Shown: positions 23,182-34,909, numbered from the stretch's first letter. The stretch is 64,000 bases of DNA from Mytilinidion resinicola (GCF_010093595.1 NW_022985475.1:26504-90503); one strand, 5' to 3'. The notes: generated from the sequence alone by a model not told the origin. A program made the numbers and translations.

Positions 23182-24754
23182 ATGCAACCTATCACCGTCT
23201 ACCCCACCGATGCCGACCCTTCCGCAGCTTCTTCCACCATGAAGCTGAAGCTCGGTTCGCAAGGCAGCGGCGCCGAAGAAAGCACCGAAAGTCCCCTTGA
23301 CGACCTCCCCATGGACCACGGCCTCACCGCATGGCTGCAGGTAGTCGCAAGTTGCATCATGTGTTCGACGACCTGGTACACTCCTCCGCCCGCTTAGACC
23401 CCATATTCATCCATTGTCATCGCTAATCCCTCCACCAGGGGCCTCACAAACACCTTCGGCGTGTTCCAAGCCTACTACATGAACGACCTCATCCCCTCCT
23501 CGTCCGCTTCAGCCATCTCTTGGATCGGAAGCATCCAGCTCTTCCTCGCAATGGGTGTTGGCGCGCCGGTCGGAATTGCCCTCGATGCGGGATATCTGCG
23601 CACACTTATCGCTGCTGGCACGGTGCTTGAAGTCCTGGGCATGCTGCTTACGGCCCAGTGCACCAAATATTGGGAGTTGTTCTTGGCACAAGGCGTGGTC
23701 GCAGGCCTCGGTATGGGCATGCTAGGTCTCACTTCGCAGGCCGTAATACCCCTATGGTTCAAGAAGAGGAGGGCATTGTGTTCCGGGATCGCAGCAGCGG
23801 GCAGCAATATCGGTGAGTGTTTACACCCGTCTGACGGCGTCGTGAAGAGCCTCGATCAGGTCTTCGAAATCCGGAATCAACCGGTTTGACGAACCTGAAA
23901 CCACTTCGAAGCACATCGACGCCGTCAGTACAGTGTACTCTCAGCAGGAAATCGACGCTTACGTAAATACAGCCGGCGTCGCGTACAGCATCATGCTACG
24001 CCATCTCTTCTACTCGATCGGCTTCTCTTGGGCTGTGCGCATTCTCGCCTTCCTCCTCTTGGCATTTACAGCCTTCTGCTTCGCTGTTATGCGCCTCCGA
24101 GGCGGCCCCCCTAAACAGCCCAGAAGCATGTTCAACATCCACCATTTCCGCGACATGCCCTACACGATCTTCACAGTCGGCTTCGTGCTCATGATCACGG
24201 CCGTCTACATCCCCTACTTCTACATCTCCGAGTACGCCATCCTGCTCGGCCTAGACGCCTCATTCGCTTTCTACCTTCTCGCAATAGCGAATGCGGGAGC
24301 CCTCCTCGGGAGGTTGATCCCGAACTACGTCGCCGATCGCGTGGGCGCCCTCAACACGCTGATCCCGTGCACGCTGCTGGCCGCGCTTTTCGCCCTCTGT
24401 CTGTACACTACCTCTACTCTCAGGTCTTTGGCAACTGTGAGTTGCCTCTATGGCTTCATGTCTGGCGCGCTGACGTCGCTGAGTCCGGCAATCCTGGCGA
24501 ATTTGACCGCGCATCCGTCGCAGATTGGCACAAGGATGGGCATGGCGTACACGCTCGCTGCCTTCGGCGGGCTGGTGGGTAACCCGATTGCGGGCGCGCT
24601 GAAGACGGACGCGGAGCCGGGAGATGAGGTGCAAGTAGTCCAGAGAGCATTTCTGGGCGGGTGGACCTTCTGTGCGGTTGTGTTGGTTATTTCAGCGGGG
24701 ATCTTCACCTACGTGAGGTGCATGAAAGCGGGTTGGGGGAGGGGGAAGGTGTGA
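23182..24754 (+). CDS. MFS transporter, monocarboxylate-porter type
   Basis: Three exons, 23182-23375, 23439-23812 and 23973-24754, give 449 aa. After a polar N-terminus (about 45 aa) comes helix 1. The first splice restores the family motif TW/GLTNTFGVFQAYY. Then follow SWIGSIQLFL, LAQGVVAGLGMGML with VIPLWFKKRRAL (loop 4/5 signature of fungal MCT-like porters) and IAAAGSNIG. The second splice rejoins at AGVAYSIMLRHLF. The C-terminal six helices follow, with NYVADRVGALNTLIPCTL and FGGLVGNPIAGAL. It is a plasma-membrane porter, substrate unknown. Intron 2 (160 nt) is long for this window and carries an inverted-repeat element. No lesion is seen. An alternative start is ATG 23,239. Confidence 0.88.
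23821..23934. mobile_element. MITE inside intron 2 of the MFS gene
   Basis: A perfect 12-bp inverted repeat, CTGACGGCGTCG (23,831-23,842 and complement 23,917-23,928), extends outward imperfectly to TTACACCCGT on the left and its counterpart ending GTGTAC on the right, ~114 bp in all. The ends resemble those of the element at 36,662 (GCGTACACCCTGTTGACGC). It fills most of the host intron, starting only 8 nt inside the 5' splice site. Confidence 0.6.
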
Positions 24755-25100
24755 GTGGTAAGATGCTGCGTTGCGTTCTGAGGCCTGGGCCAGCTGGTTG
24801 AGGGCACTCGGACAGTGGTGCGATGGAATGGGATAGGCGTCTGGCATTTGTGGTTTTTGAGGTACGGGTATGGTAGACACCCCCATTTCAAAAAGGACGG
24901 TAATGTGTGTCCAACCTCAACCTGCTTCTGCTTCAACACCTTCATCCGCCGCCTCAAGTCCCTTCACGACTTTTCACGAGTCTTTGTCTCGACAATGTCT
25001 GCGGTTTTGAACGATTGCGAACCTCGTTGAGCCACCTCAAACGGTTGCACGACGCTATATCTACATGCCCTATCGCTCATGCCTTCAATATATCGCTCTA
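24755..25100. other. Gene-free, possible MITE at about 24,930-25,045
   Basis: A left-end-like CACCTTCATCCGCCGCCTCAAG (around 24,940) and a right-end-like TTGAGCCACCTCAAACGG (around 25,028) match the inverted ends of the window's MITE family (ACCGCCGCCTGAGGTGGCTC). I see no coding sequence. Confidence 0.35.
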
Positions 25101-25197
25101 CCCACTTCTACCACCGTCTGAGGTCCTTCGACGCATCTTTAGGAACGTGACCACGTTTATGAACATCTCCATAGCGTGAATGGAGGCGTGTGAGCGT

Positions 25198-25270
25198 CAC
25201 GTGTCTCACGTGCCCTGAACTTCTCTGACGTACAAAACCCCCTCCGCTGCGGTTCCCAACCACATATAAG
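25198..25270 (+). promoter_or_regulatory. Paired CACGTG boxes plus TATA-like
   Basis: CACGTG-TCT-CACGTG at 25,198-25,212, then a TATA-like CATATAAG at about 25,263-25,270. No recognisable gene lies downstream. Confidence 0.4.
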
Positions 25271-26172
25271 CAGATTTGGGATCTGGAGATCAAAGACAGT
25301 CAAGTTCCTAGTCAATGTGGAGGTTCAAACACAGACACCGAAACCGCAGAACAGTGGGAGATTAAAACCAATTCCGGTACTGCATGGTGTGGAGGGCGGC
25401 GATCAACTGCACGTCGGAAAAGACTGATGAGGTGGGGTGGAGGATCGAAACCGAGCTTGGCCACGAATGATGGAGTCGGAGGGTCGAGGTGGAGCAAAAC
25501 TAGATGATACGAAGAATTAATGGAGTGCTGCCACACTTGACAACATCCTCAGCCCATGTGTGGAGCGAAGTCGTGTAAGCAGGCAACACTGCCTTTCATG
25601 GCTGCCCATGGTGAGGGATGTGTGGCAGAGGAAAAAGTCAAAGAAGGAGAAGGAGATGGCGTAGGAGCAACAGCTGCCGCTTCGTATTCCAATGGCGTGG
25701 AACGGGCTCAGCTGGTTGATAGTGGAGGTGAGCTGCGCCATGGTTTGATGTTCTCGGTTAGTAATTGTGGAGGCCTCAAGGGGTGCAGGGTTGCTGAGCA
25801 GTGGACGACATCGATGGTACTAGCCATCATTATTGCGAACTGGGACTCGCGACCTCCTGCCGGGCCACTTTCTGGTGGACCAGGCAATCTTGCACCCACG
25901 GCCGCCTGTTCCATCGATAGGATCTTTGAGAAATTTCGATGGAGCTGCGCTCCGAACGTGCCGACACTATAGAAGTATACAGCGCTCAGATCCGAACACC
26001 ACACCGGAACTCTCAACCTTGTTGGGATATGGTTAACGAAAGCAAGGTTTTATACTCCCAGATCGGTTGACTCGTGACAGCACGTTGGTGTCATATATCT
26101 CACGTGTCTCGTCCCACCTTTTCAAATCTTCATCGATAGAGTCAATGCTCAAGCGGTCTAGATATATGGCGA

Positions 26173-26225
26173 CACGTGAGTACCACGTGCTTCACGCACT
26201 TGCTATCGTCTTCAGGTTATAAAAA
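26173..26225 (+). promoter_or_regulatory. Paired CACGTG boxes plus TATA
   Basis: CACGTG at 26,173-26,178 and 26,184-26,189 (five apart), then TATAAAAA at about 26,217. The arrangement resembles an intact core promoter, yet only short frames without recognisable content follow. Confidence 0.4.
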
Positions 26226-26818
26226 CCCCTTCACCTCGACTCCTGGCTCCATGGCAGGACGAACTATGAGGTTCAACAAAAGCAAGGAAGGGTGTTGATA
26301 TGGAAGATCGAAGCCTGTCGTCCACTCACCCTACGGCCGAGGCCGGTGGGTGTTCAACTCCTTCACACCAATGAGTTATGGCTCGGGCGGGTGGTGAAGT
26401 TTGAGATAGCGGAGTTTGGAGGGATATGCAAATACAGCATGGTCGTATGACGGTCGGTGGTCGAGACGTTGTTAAAGCAACAATGAAAGAAGAAGACGAC
26501 CACGGAGCAGAAAAGGAGGGTGGGGATGGTGTCAACATAAGAGCGATTCTGGACCAATGGTGCGGCCGGTGATGGGCAGCCATATGAGATACTGGATGCT
26601 TGCGGAGCATTGTATCAGTGATGGGAGTAGGCACATAGAAATGACGACTAACAAATAGAGGATGGGTAGGCATGGTGATCGCAGTAGAAGAGCGTGGGTT
26701 GTATCGATGGATGGGAGGGTATAAGGGGCTAGTTTCGTCAACTCTGAGGGCGCGAACATTCTCATATTCCTGAAAGATTGTCGAGCCACCTCAGGCGGCG
26801 GTAAAAGTGTGTACACAC

Positions 26819-28402
26819 ACCAGACCTGTAGCCTGTTGCTCCGTGTTTCTATTAGTAGATTAGAGCACTACAAACGGCGTAATCAGGGCGGCAAGATCGC
26901 TGTTTAATCTATCAGGATTCAAGATAGGGGCGGAATCTGAGTAAGTTAAATGAGTATTTCTATACAAGCTTAGATAGGGTAAGATTTATTTCTTACATTC
27001 TAATCTAGTTGTTAAGATGGTGCTAGAGTTCCATAAATGTCCCCAACAGTAATAAAATGGCGTAAGATTACGTGCTTAGATTAAAAAGAGGGTAATCGTT
27101 ATATTCATGCGAAAGATTCTTGGCCTAGCAGAGGGATCCAGACGTTGATAAAGACAACTAGAAGCAGTCTCCGCCACCTTGATTTGTTCTCCACGGAGAT
27201 TTTCGATCGGTATTTTAAGCAGGACTCCGGTCCTTCTTTCATGTATTTTGGACGATTGACTAGCGGACTCCAAGCGGGCATCGAGGCGGCGGTCTCGTCG
27301 TTTCGAGGAAGCAAGGAAAGCACTTGATTTGAACGAACAAGACTTTGGGGGAAAAGCTCACCGCTCCTGCCTCTCCTCGCGTTTTCTCGTCGCCGTGCGT
27401 GGCATCGTAGGATATCTCCGAAGAAGTCGCTTACAGCAAACCGCCTCTACGTTACCTTTTGCCTGGCTCGTGAGGCTGGGCCTAGAGTCTTTCAGTTCTC
27501 GCTCTTACTGCTTTAAACTATCAGACTGACTTTCGAGATCCATTAGTAACGTAGAGCACCTAAGATGTCTTGCTCACGTTTCCTCGTCTTGAGTGATCGG
27601 GTCTCAGCTTCTACGGCTCCACTTTGAAATAAGAAACCGTCGTTCGGTCACAGGTGGCAGCTTCTCGCGGGCTGTATCGAAGCTAGGGATGCTAAGCCAC
27701 TGTCTACACAAAGAGCAAGTCTTAAAGTTTGATCCTGTGTTGGCGCTCTAAAACCCGGGACCGAGAGCATATACGAACCGTAGAAAGTCAATGAGATGGT
27801 ATAATGGAAGAATGGTGCAAAAGGTTAACAGTAGCTCCAGGCTGGACATTCTTCGGCGCTTGGTGTGCCAATAATAGACAAGGCTGAAAAGGCTGCCGTA
27901 CTCCTCACCAGAGCTTCAGCTAGCCGCCCGCTCGATGTGAGTAAAAGGGCTGGTGCCAGTCAAGGGAAAAGAATAAGCTTTTCCCAAGTATTCGTACTGG
28001 TGATCTGGCATCTGCTAATTGGTCCTTGGTGGATCAAAAACTCTCTTTTCCGTGAACCTCGCCTCAATTCAGCCTGGCCAAGTTTTGCGTCTTACTCACC
28101 GACCCGCCTTTTGTAGAAGGCTTGGTTTCGGAAAACTCGTTCATGAAAGGGTGGAAAGGGTGGAAATATACACATAAACTGTCCAGAAAATTAGTATAAT
28201 ACGATTTGCGACACAGCTCCTGCGGTAAAAAAGCTTCCAAATGAAGTCGGAGATCGCACAATAGCCATGGCTTTCTTTGCTGTTGTAGGTCCCGACGACG
28301 GTAGAGCATCGTTCTGGGCAAGGAAAGCATCGAGTTGAGGGAGAGCAAAGCACGCCAAGCATGAAGAAGTGGCAGACTCATCAAGCCCTCTGTCTTGAGT
28401 GA
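26819..28402. other. Gene-free stretch
   Basis: Short frames only (longest ~117 codons on the minus strand at 28,064-28,417, not conserved-looking). No RNA gene or repeat that I can name. Confidence 0.5.
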
Positions 28403-28506
28403 ACACCGGTCTGCCACTGCTTAGGGTGCTTCAATGAGTTTCCACATGGCCCAAGATGAAGGGCTTCTATCTCATTCAGACTTCCCAAGCAGTGGCAGAC
28501 AGGTGT
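28403..28506. mobile_element. MITE, TGCCACTGCTT type
   Basis: A 20-bp terminal inverted repeat with one mismatch: ACACCGGTCTGCCACTGCTT on the left (28,403-28,422) and ACACCTGTCTGCCACTGCTT read from the right (28,487-28,506 complement). Length is 104 bp. Just outside, GTGGCAC...GTGCCAC near 28,540-28,557 forms a further small hairpin. Confidence 0.8.
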
Positions 28507-28631
28507 ATATATGAGACAGCCTGTTGTAGAATTAGAGTGGCACCTTTTCCGTGCCACACGTGTAAAGTGAGGATGGAGGTGAAACAATGCATTGAACGAG
28601 GTAAGTGATGTATTGGATGAGCATCTATCTA

Positions 28632-28680
28632 GGCTACGTACACCGTATATATACTCCTGTGTGTGGAGGCTTACGTAGCC
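28632..28680. repeat. Inverted repeat with TA-rich core
   Basis: GGCTACGTA (28,632-28,640) and TACGTAGCC (28,672-28,680) enclose a TA-rich loop. Further CTAGC/GCTAG pairs follow to about 28,775. Possibly the end of an unidentified element. Confidence 0.45.
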
Positions 28681-29249
28681 GTACCGTAGAACTGTGAGGG
28701 CTAAATATAGGAACCGTGTTTTATATTAAGGTAGCCGACGCTAGCCGTACCACACTCCGTAGGCTAGCTGGCTAGGAATACGTACTCCGTCATAAAGGGG
28801 TGGAGAAGCTTGAGCCGACCTCAGCCACAGTAGGTAGCATGCCCTTGAGGCGTAGACCGCCACACATTCCGTTTGCAGAGCGGATGGAATGCGCCTCGAA
28901 CATCACCACTCAAGACCCTTTAACCTGAAATGAGTCTCACCCCTCTACCCTGACGCTACACCCCTCATTCGTTCTCAAACAAGTTTAAACTCTCATCCTT
29001 CAGACTCTCACATCCAGCAATGTCATCAACATCAATACCAAATCATATTTTTATAGCTATATCCATTGAACCTAAGTGCCTCTGCCTCCCTCCGCCTCCC
29101 TCCCACCACATCAAGTCTCCCTAACATCTCCAGCATCGCCTACATTACCTACAGCACTCCGGCTCTTCAGCCGATTGCCAGCTCGTCTACTTTCCAACCC
29201 CGCCCGCAGCAAGGCGGTGTAAACTACATTTCCATTTGCAGGAACCCAG

Positions 29250-30540
29250 CACATGAACATCGCCAATGTAGCATCGGCGCCCCAAATTCCCCAATCGCCC
29301 ATCATTTCAATTCCGCCAACACATTTCCCGACCTGCTTTCTCTACCGCCGTATACGACCAGCTACGGTCCCTTGATCGCGCTGGTAACAACGCACATATG
29401 CGCTGCTCTATCCATCGACTTCGACATCTTCAAGGCTGCTTCGAGGTGGATCTTCTCGAGCCCACCGCCGGTGGAGCTAGCTGCGGCGGCGATGAGGAAC
29501 AGGCTTGTAGCTGATGGGATTGGCTCGGTGTGTGCCACTGAAATGAGAGTCGTAGGAGAGCTGGACGCAGTGGCGAAGTGCATGGTTCAGAGTTGGGGCT
29601 TTGGGACCCAGAGAGTCTTGAATGTGAGTAGTTGCCAACGAACGGCCTGCTAAAGAACTAGACCCCTTACGGGACTTTACTAAAGGTTGAATAAGGGCTA
29701 ATAGCGCGCAGGTCAGGGATGCCTTTGTGGTCGGTGTAGTTTCGGAGGGGAGGGTGGTGAGTTTTGTACCTTTATAAAGAATACAAGGAACGAAGGAGTG
29801 GGCTAACAACGAACGGCTGGTGCGGTAGAGCGCGGTGGGTTACCAAATATTGGAGCAGGGGATAAGGAGATGTACTACTGAGAGCGGTGTGTATCCCCAT
29901 TCAAGGTACAACTATGCTGGGCTGATGCGATTACAGCAATCCACGCAACTGACTTGAATCTTCGATTGAAGCTCGAACAGCTCGTATCCATAAATTTGCG
30001 GACTGCGATCCCGGGGGTTGAGAATGCTGGGCGCTTTGGCAGCACTCTCAACGCGGAGGCGGATAGGATAGTCGCAGACTTTGGGATGGATGTAGGGGCG
30101 TGGAACATTAGTGTTGATGGGGTGGAGGTCGACGTGTCGATGTAAGTGGATCGTATTCTTAGGGCTGGCAGCACTGATGAGACGCTAGTGAGGTATTACG
30201 AGGCCTACTGAACGCCGCATTCCAGATCCTCGTAGACGTCTTGCGTGCGCAGATTCAGCAGGTTGGGCAGCTTAGCACTCCTGGGACCTCCGCTGCGGTG
30301 GAGCCACAGTTAGTACGTTCAGACTACTTGTCATCCAATGTAAAGTCGACTACTAATCGTGATGCGTGCGGCACAGGCGTTGTTTCTAGTAGGCAGCGTA
30401 AGCGAAGCGAAATATATAAGAGAGAGTCTACTGAGGGTTTTGCCGTATATAGGTACGAGGACGCGGTTTGGAATGAGGCATGCCACGTGAGTTTTCACTC
30501 ATTTCAATCTCTCTGTTTCGAGATAAGGGGAAAGCATGCC
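29250..30540 (+). CDS. Possible multi-exon gene, unrecognised
   Basis: Several coding-looking exons on the plus strand are separated by plausible GT-AG introns. A first long exon ends near 29,627 (LVTTHICAALSIDFDIFKAA, then MVQSWGFGTQRVLN before GTGAGT). A short exon sits near 29,713-29,756 (VRDAFVVGVVSEGRV). Then comes about 29,905-30,140 (WADAITAIHATDLNLRLKLE, ending VGAWNISVDGVEVDVS before GTAAGT). A last exon is about 30,226-30,487 (ILVDVLRAQIQQVGQLSTPG) before another GTGAGT. No ATG start fits the first exon in frame, so the 5' end is missing or unseen. I do not recognise the family. It may be a decayed gene. Confidence 0.35.
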
Positions 30541-30947
30541 TAGGGGCAGATTGATGAAAATTAAATGAAGCTAATGCAATTGAATAGGCAATGGACGATT
30601 GCGAGGGGAATCTTGATCGGGTAACGAGCCCTGGGCTTGGCTATGGTTCACGAACAACAGAAACGGGCACTGTGGCAACAATAAGTTGGAAGGCGTGAGA
30701 TGTTCATACGTTTCAGATTATTCATGTTCATGGATGAAAGTAGAGGGAGAAGGGAGGGTCAAAATTCAGAGGAGGCGGGACAAGAGCACGTGCACGCCAA
30801 GCCCCACCGCAAAAACTCCCGGCCCGTTCCTGTACCTAATTTCCTCAAATCTTTCTCCTGCGCTTCTCAAACTTCTACACCACACACCAACATCGACAAT
30901 CATCTTCTACCCGCCTACGATCTCCATGTCCATAGCAATACAACTAG

Positions 30948-31330
30948 TTGCTCATCGCCTTCCATCCCATCTACACTGGTGATGCATACCGCGAATATTG
31001 TAGAACTGCAAAACTGTACAACATCTGGACACAGGCGCTTTCGAAGACTCGGCGATACTTCTTCCCCATAGTTCACGAGTTCAAAAAGTACGCCAAGAGC
31101 AAGCCCAACGACCTGCCAAGGTCATCTCACTCGTGTTGCTGGGTCCTGGCTTTCGAGCTATGAGGACTTTGCGTCTAAAAGGCGAGAGACATCTGTATAT
31201 AGAGGAGAATCTGGGATTGGGGAGGGCTGGAGATAGATCCCTGTGTAGGAGAATCATCAGTCATATTTTGAGAGCGTTTCATGAGTGTATTGATGCATTT
31301 GTGCCGTGCCGCTATCATAACATCGTGAAT
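30948..31330 (+). pseudogene. Possible gene fragment, unrecognised
   Basis: Two overlapping frames look coding but do not join without a frameshift or an unusual intron near 31,115: YREYCRTAKLYNIWTQALSK with VHEFKKYAKSKPNDLP (about 30,985-31,115), then VISLVLLGPGFRAMRTLRLK with HILRAFHECIDAFVP (about 31,118-31,310). The composition is protein-like but I do not know the family. It lies just downstream of convergent GET1. Confidence 0.3.
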
Positions 31331-31351
31331 CTGATGCTCTCGAACCCGAAT

Positions 31352-32112
31352 CTACAGCTCCTTCTTCCCGCTCTGCCTCCCCTCCAGCGCCGGTATCGCC
31401 ATACCCTCCTGCTTATGTGCTCCCTTCTCCGCCGCCTTGTCCTTTGTTGCCAGCGCCCACACCGCAAGCACCGCCTCGTTCACCATCGCGACACAGCTCG
31501 CACAGGCCACATCCCACACGTTGATGCTAACACTTCCCCTCGGCGCCCTTGGGAATGCCAGAATCCACTCCACATACCCAGGCACCCAGCCCCTCGGGAT
31601 CCAAAACAGCGCGCGCTTGGTATACCAGAATTGGAGAATATAGCGCAGGCCGGTGGTGCTAACCCAGCGGACAGTGGTGAGGGTGGTACTGAAGGTATTT
31701 TGGGCAGTGCGGAGGCTGGCGTCTACATCAAAATTACAAATGATTAGCACAGGGCTTTAAGTGTAGGTTAGAAATGGGTGCATACCGATCTTCTCAAAAT
31801 CCGCAACAGCCTTGTCATGCTGCCGTCGCACTTTCGCCCACCGCGCGAAGTCGTCTTGTGCCGAGATACCCGCCATTTCGCGCTTCAGCCGGATGACTTC
31901 ACGCTTTGCGATCGTCTGCTTTTTGGCGCCTGCGGCGGTGGGCGTGGGGAGTTTGTTGTAGAGGACCCATAGCTATAGTCGTGTCAGTAGATGTGGCGGG
32001 AAGGTTTGGACAGGACGAAGCGTACCAGCTGGTTTACGGAGCTTGAGCCGACATTATTGAGGAGGTGGAGGGCAAGCTGTAGCACGAAGACTATAAGGAG
32101 GAGGGACGGCAT
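31352..32112 (-). CDS. get1: GET1, ER receptor for tail-anchored protein insertion
   Basis: Three exons, 32112-32026, 31972-31786 and 31722-31352, with introns of 53 and 63 nt. They give 214 aa. The protein starts with a membrane helix (MPSLLLIVFVLQLALHLLNN), then LLWVLYNKLPTP. A basic coiled coil follows (KREVIRLKREMAGISAQDDF, WAKVRRQHDKAV), the region that in GET1/WRB contacts the GET3 ATPase. The C-terminal membrane helices carry TTGLRYILQFWYTKRALFWI, PRGWVPGYVEWILAFPRAP and GSVSINVWDVACASC. These are diagnostic of fungal GET1, which with GET2 inserts tail-anchored proteins into the ER membrane. It is divergent from the gene at 32,281, with 168 bases between starts. No lesion. Confidence 0.93.
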
Positions 32113-32280
32113 GGTGGTTGTGCGGAGGGTGGGGTGGGGCGGCCGTGATGGATCGGGCTGCGCCAGAAATTCGAGGTGGAAAGTGAACGGCGGAGAGGCC
32201 GAATTATCTCCGCTTGGGAACTCTACTTCATACACCACCACACCGGGCATCACCGCTCTATCTTATCCACGGAACTCAGG

Positions 32281-33434
32281 ATGGTTCAATCACTGTTGAT
32301 GGATGAAGCTTATGACGAGCTGAATGCTTTCTTCACTACAAATGAGCGCTTCGTAGTGGAGATAGAGGTTCTGCCATCTGCAATGCAGCCTACAGATACC
32401 TTGACGTTGCAGGATGGCGTCAACCTCGGAGTATCAAAGAAGATACTCACGCAGGCATTTCTAAAAGCTCGCCAATTATTCTTTGCGACGAACCATGATC
32501 CGGATCTCGAAACTGTGAGTCTACGAGCTGAGTACGCACAATTCAAGCTCATAAATCCAAGCTATGCCTAGAATCAACCCGTGTAATCCTCCTATTCGAT
32601 CCAGAACATCTCACAGCCGCCAACTTCCGCAAGCGAAGAATCGTAAGAATTGAAGAATCATGTTCAAAACAAGACCGGAATCCCATAGCCGTAGCCCTGC
32701 AGAGGGAAGTTGTCTTCCTCGACAGCATCTTGACCTCTCCTCTGCATCGACAGACCAAATCCCCTACTCTTTGGCATCACCGCAACAACATTACCTCAAT
32801 AATACGATTACACAGGGGGCTTGCCGATGGCTTCAATTTTACCGGATCAGTCATTCAAACAGAGTTGCGCTCCGTCTTCAGAGCCAGCGAGCGCCATCCG
32901 AAGAATTATTATGCTTGGCAGCATGCGAGGAAGATGCTCACCAAGATCATCCAGGATTTCCATGGCGACAATACTGATGATGAGGGAAACATCTGGGTGT
33001 ATCACCTCCAGCGCATGCTCGAGTCCGCTACGACTTACACGAAGAAGTGGTGCGTCCAGAATCCTAGCGACACGTCGGGGTGGTCGTTCCTTGCCTTCCT
33101 GTTCCAGCGACTGAGGTCGCGAGATTGGAAATTTAATTTGATCACTGAGATTTTGGACGTTGTGTTGCGTTGGGAGTGGCAGTACGAGTCGGTTTGGGCC
33201 TTCTTTCGGATGACGCTGACTGACCCTGATATTCTTGGGGATAAAGCAGAAGCACTTCTCGCGAAAGTCAAAGAAGGCCAGTGTGAGGAAGGTGGGTCGA
33301 ACCAAAAGATGGGGTCTATTGATGAAATCGATACCGAGACGCCTCGTATGAAAGCCATCAAGTGGATCGACCAATACTCCGTGCCGACGAATATAAGAGA
33401 GGATATAAACAGAGATCTAGGGCGTTTACCGTAA
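32281..33434 (+). CDS. Protein prenyltransferase alpha-subunit repeat protein (PTAR1-like)
   Basis: Two exons, 32281-32514 and 32562-33434, with a 47-nt intron whose acceptor (AATCCAAG) is chosen because it restores LCLESTRVILLFDPEHLTAA in frame. They give 368 aa. PPTA repeat motifs are KSPTLWHHRNN (about 144-154), HPKNYYAWQHARK (about 190-202) and NPSDTSGWSFLAFL (about 235-248), the Trp-containing alpha-hairpins of prenyltransferase alpha subunits. The length and single SPTLWHHR signature fit the poorly characterised PTAR1-type branch rather than farnesyl/geranylgeranyl transferase alpha proper. A role in prenylation is inferred from family only. It shares a short divergent promoter with GET1. 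Confidence 0.8.
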
Positions 33435-33551
33435 CGCCCCGTACTAAAGCCATCCAAAAGATTTGCCAACACTCCGTTCCCATACATATGTGTAAAGGCA
33501 CCAACGATACAGCATCCTGTCCTGGCACGTACCCGTCCGTCTAGTCAACGC

Positions 33552-34724
33552 CTAGACTGGCGAGTCAACTCTCTCCACCGAGTATCCCAGCGAATACTTG
33601 ATCATCCGCCTGACGATTCCAGCCACTTTCTGAAGCCCGAGGGTGATCATAGAGACATAGCTATCGAACCATCCCTTCACATGATCATTGCGCTCCACTT
33701 CCCGGATCCGACTAGTGGGCTCGTGATTGGTTTCTTCGCGATTCGCAACCATAAGCTCGTCATTTTGACTCGATTCTGTATTTCTGAAAGACACATGACT
33801 GTGTCCGCTGCAGCTTAAGATTGCGGCCTCTGTGGCTGGGTAGGTGTCCTCTGGGATATCCACAACCCATGGTTTCCTCGAATAGTTGGGGATCGGGCGT
33901 TCGGAAATCTCTAGATCCTCCAACTCTCCGGTTGAAATGCGGTGCGGGTGGTTCGACTGCAAACCACTTGCCCCAAATGTCATTCCTGGGATGGAATCTG
34001 CTGCAAACTGTGGATCGATGTAATACTGTGTCAAAGTTTCGGCTCTCCGTCGAAGCTGTCTCACAGATTTCACCCCCAAGTGGTAATCCGTCGCCCCAGA
34101 CATCTTCTTATTGCTATACATCCAGAGGAAGTTCAAATCCATCGCATATATCTCGGCAACATTGACGTACGAATTCCACCGCAATTGGGATCCCGCACTC
34201 AAGAATAACGACGGAAGCCCATCCGGGTGTGCTGGGGCTGGGTCGATGGGGAGGTAACCGAGACGTTTGTTCCGGTGGAAATCGGATGTCTTGCCGTACA
34301 TCTCTGTCAAGGTCTTGCCGCCAAACGATGTAATCTGATGAGGGTCTGGATCAGCGACTATGAAAAGGTGGCTCTCAATGGTTGTACATACGACGTGGAA
34401 ATGAACCATCGAGCCATATATGTCCTGCCCTTTCGAAGCCTCCCATGGCCGGGAACAAATTACGACAGGATGGTTAAACATCTTCTCATCCACCGGTCCC
34501 TTCCCCCGCACTCGCTGAACTGCGCCCGTAGGCACTTCTTCGAACGGAGGAAGCCACAAAATCCGGCCGGCTACTGCGACTTGGGTCTTGATCGTGCGCT
34601 CCATGACTTCCAATGCGGGCGCAAATGCAACAAGTAGTGAAAGTGTTATACTTGATGCTGCGAAAGAAAAGCAAGATGCAAAGAATGCTGAAATACGATG
34701 GCACGAAAACGAGTAAAATTGCAC
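33552..34724 (-). CDS. Fungal protein of unknown function, 390 aa
   Basis: A single-exon frame. The N-terminal 40 aa are hydrophobic (SFAASSITLSLLVAFAPAL), possibly a membrane anchor, unless translation starts at Met41. Next comes a block with WLPPFEEVPTGAVQRVRGKG and FNHPVVICSRP, then LGYLPIDPAPAHPD and QLRWNSYVNVAEIYAMD. I recognise this arrangement from uncharacterised ascomycete proteins, but no biochemical function is known to me. The C-terminal 130 aa are polar with a final amphipathic stretch (SMITLGLQKVAGIVRRMIKY). It is convergent with the prenyltransferase-like gene (stops ~118 bases apart). No lesion is seen. Confidence 0.7.
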   Translation of the reverse strand: MQFYSFSCHRISAFFASCFSFAASSITLSLLVAFAPALEVMERTIKTQVAVAGRILWLPPFEEVPTGAVQRVRGKGPVDEKMFNHPVVICSRPWEASKGQDIYGSMVHFHVVCTTIESHLFIVADPDPHQITSFGGKTLTEMYGKTSDFHRNKRLGYLPIDPAPAHPDGLPSLFLSAGSQLRWNSYVNVAEIYAMDLNFLWMYSNKKMSGATDYHLGVKSVRQLRRRAETLTQYYIDPQFAADSIPGMTFGASGLQSNHPHRISTGELEDLEISERPIPNYSRKPWVVDIPEDTYPATEAAILSCSGHSHVSFRNTESSQNDELMVANREETNHEPTSRIREVERNDHVKGWFDSYVSMITLGLQKVAGIVRRMIKYSLGYSVERVDSPV

Positions 34725-34909
34725 GCGGTGTCATTCTCTATCGTCGGTTCCACTTCTCTTATACTAGAAGGGTGACTTCCGCTGCCTAACACCTGCCCTC
34801 TCGGAGTTCACCGCAGCTGCGCCGTATACTATGCGTTCCTCAAGACTGGTATTTCCCCACAGTTTTCGCGGCCTTGCCTAGCCACCACTTGCTTTATGGC
34901 ATTATGATG

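Larger units (their letters stand above)
25108..26818. mobile_element. Possible 1.7-kb non-autonomous inverted-repeat element
   Basis: The left sequence CTACCACCGTCTGAGGTCCT (about 25,110) with CATCTTTAGGAACG, and the right sequence, which reads TTTACCGCCGCCTGAGGTGG with AATCTTTCAGGAAT on the other strand (26,760-26,815), are inverted repeats of about 40 bases. The interior has no recognisable gene. It holds two paired-CACGTG/TATA modules and GT-rich, faintly repeated sequence that also resembles 44.4-44.8 kb. It could instead be two solo MITE ends flanking unrelated sequence. Confidence 0.4.

Noticed and set aside
12585..24754. Regulator + MFS porter (and SDR/oxygenase further on) as a secondary-metabolite cluster
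   Set aside because: No backbone synthase (PKS, NRPS, terpene cyclase or DMATS) is present and housekeeping genes are interspersed. The genes are unlikely to form one pathway.
29066..29653. 195-codon frame read as one exon from 29,066
   Set aside because: It starts at TTG and its first ~70 residues are low-complexity. Only the later part looks coding, so I treat it as a possible exon of an unrecognised gene.
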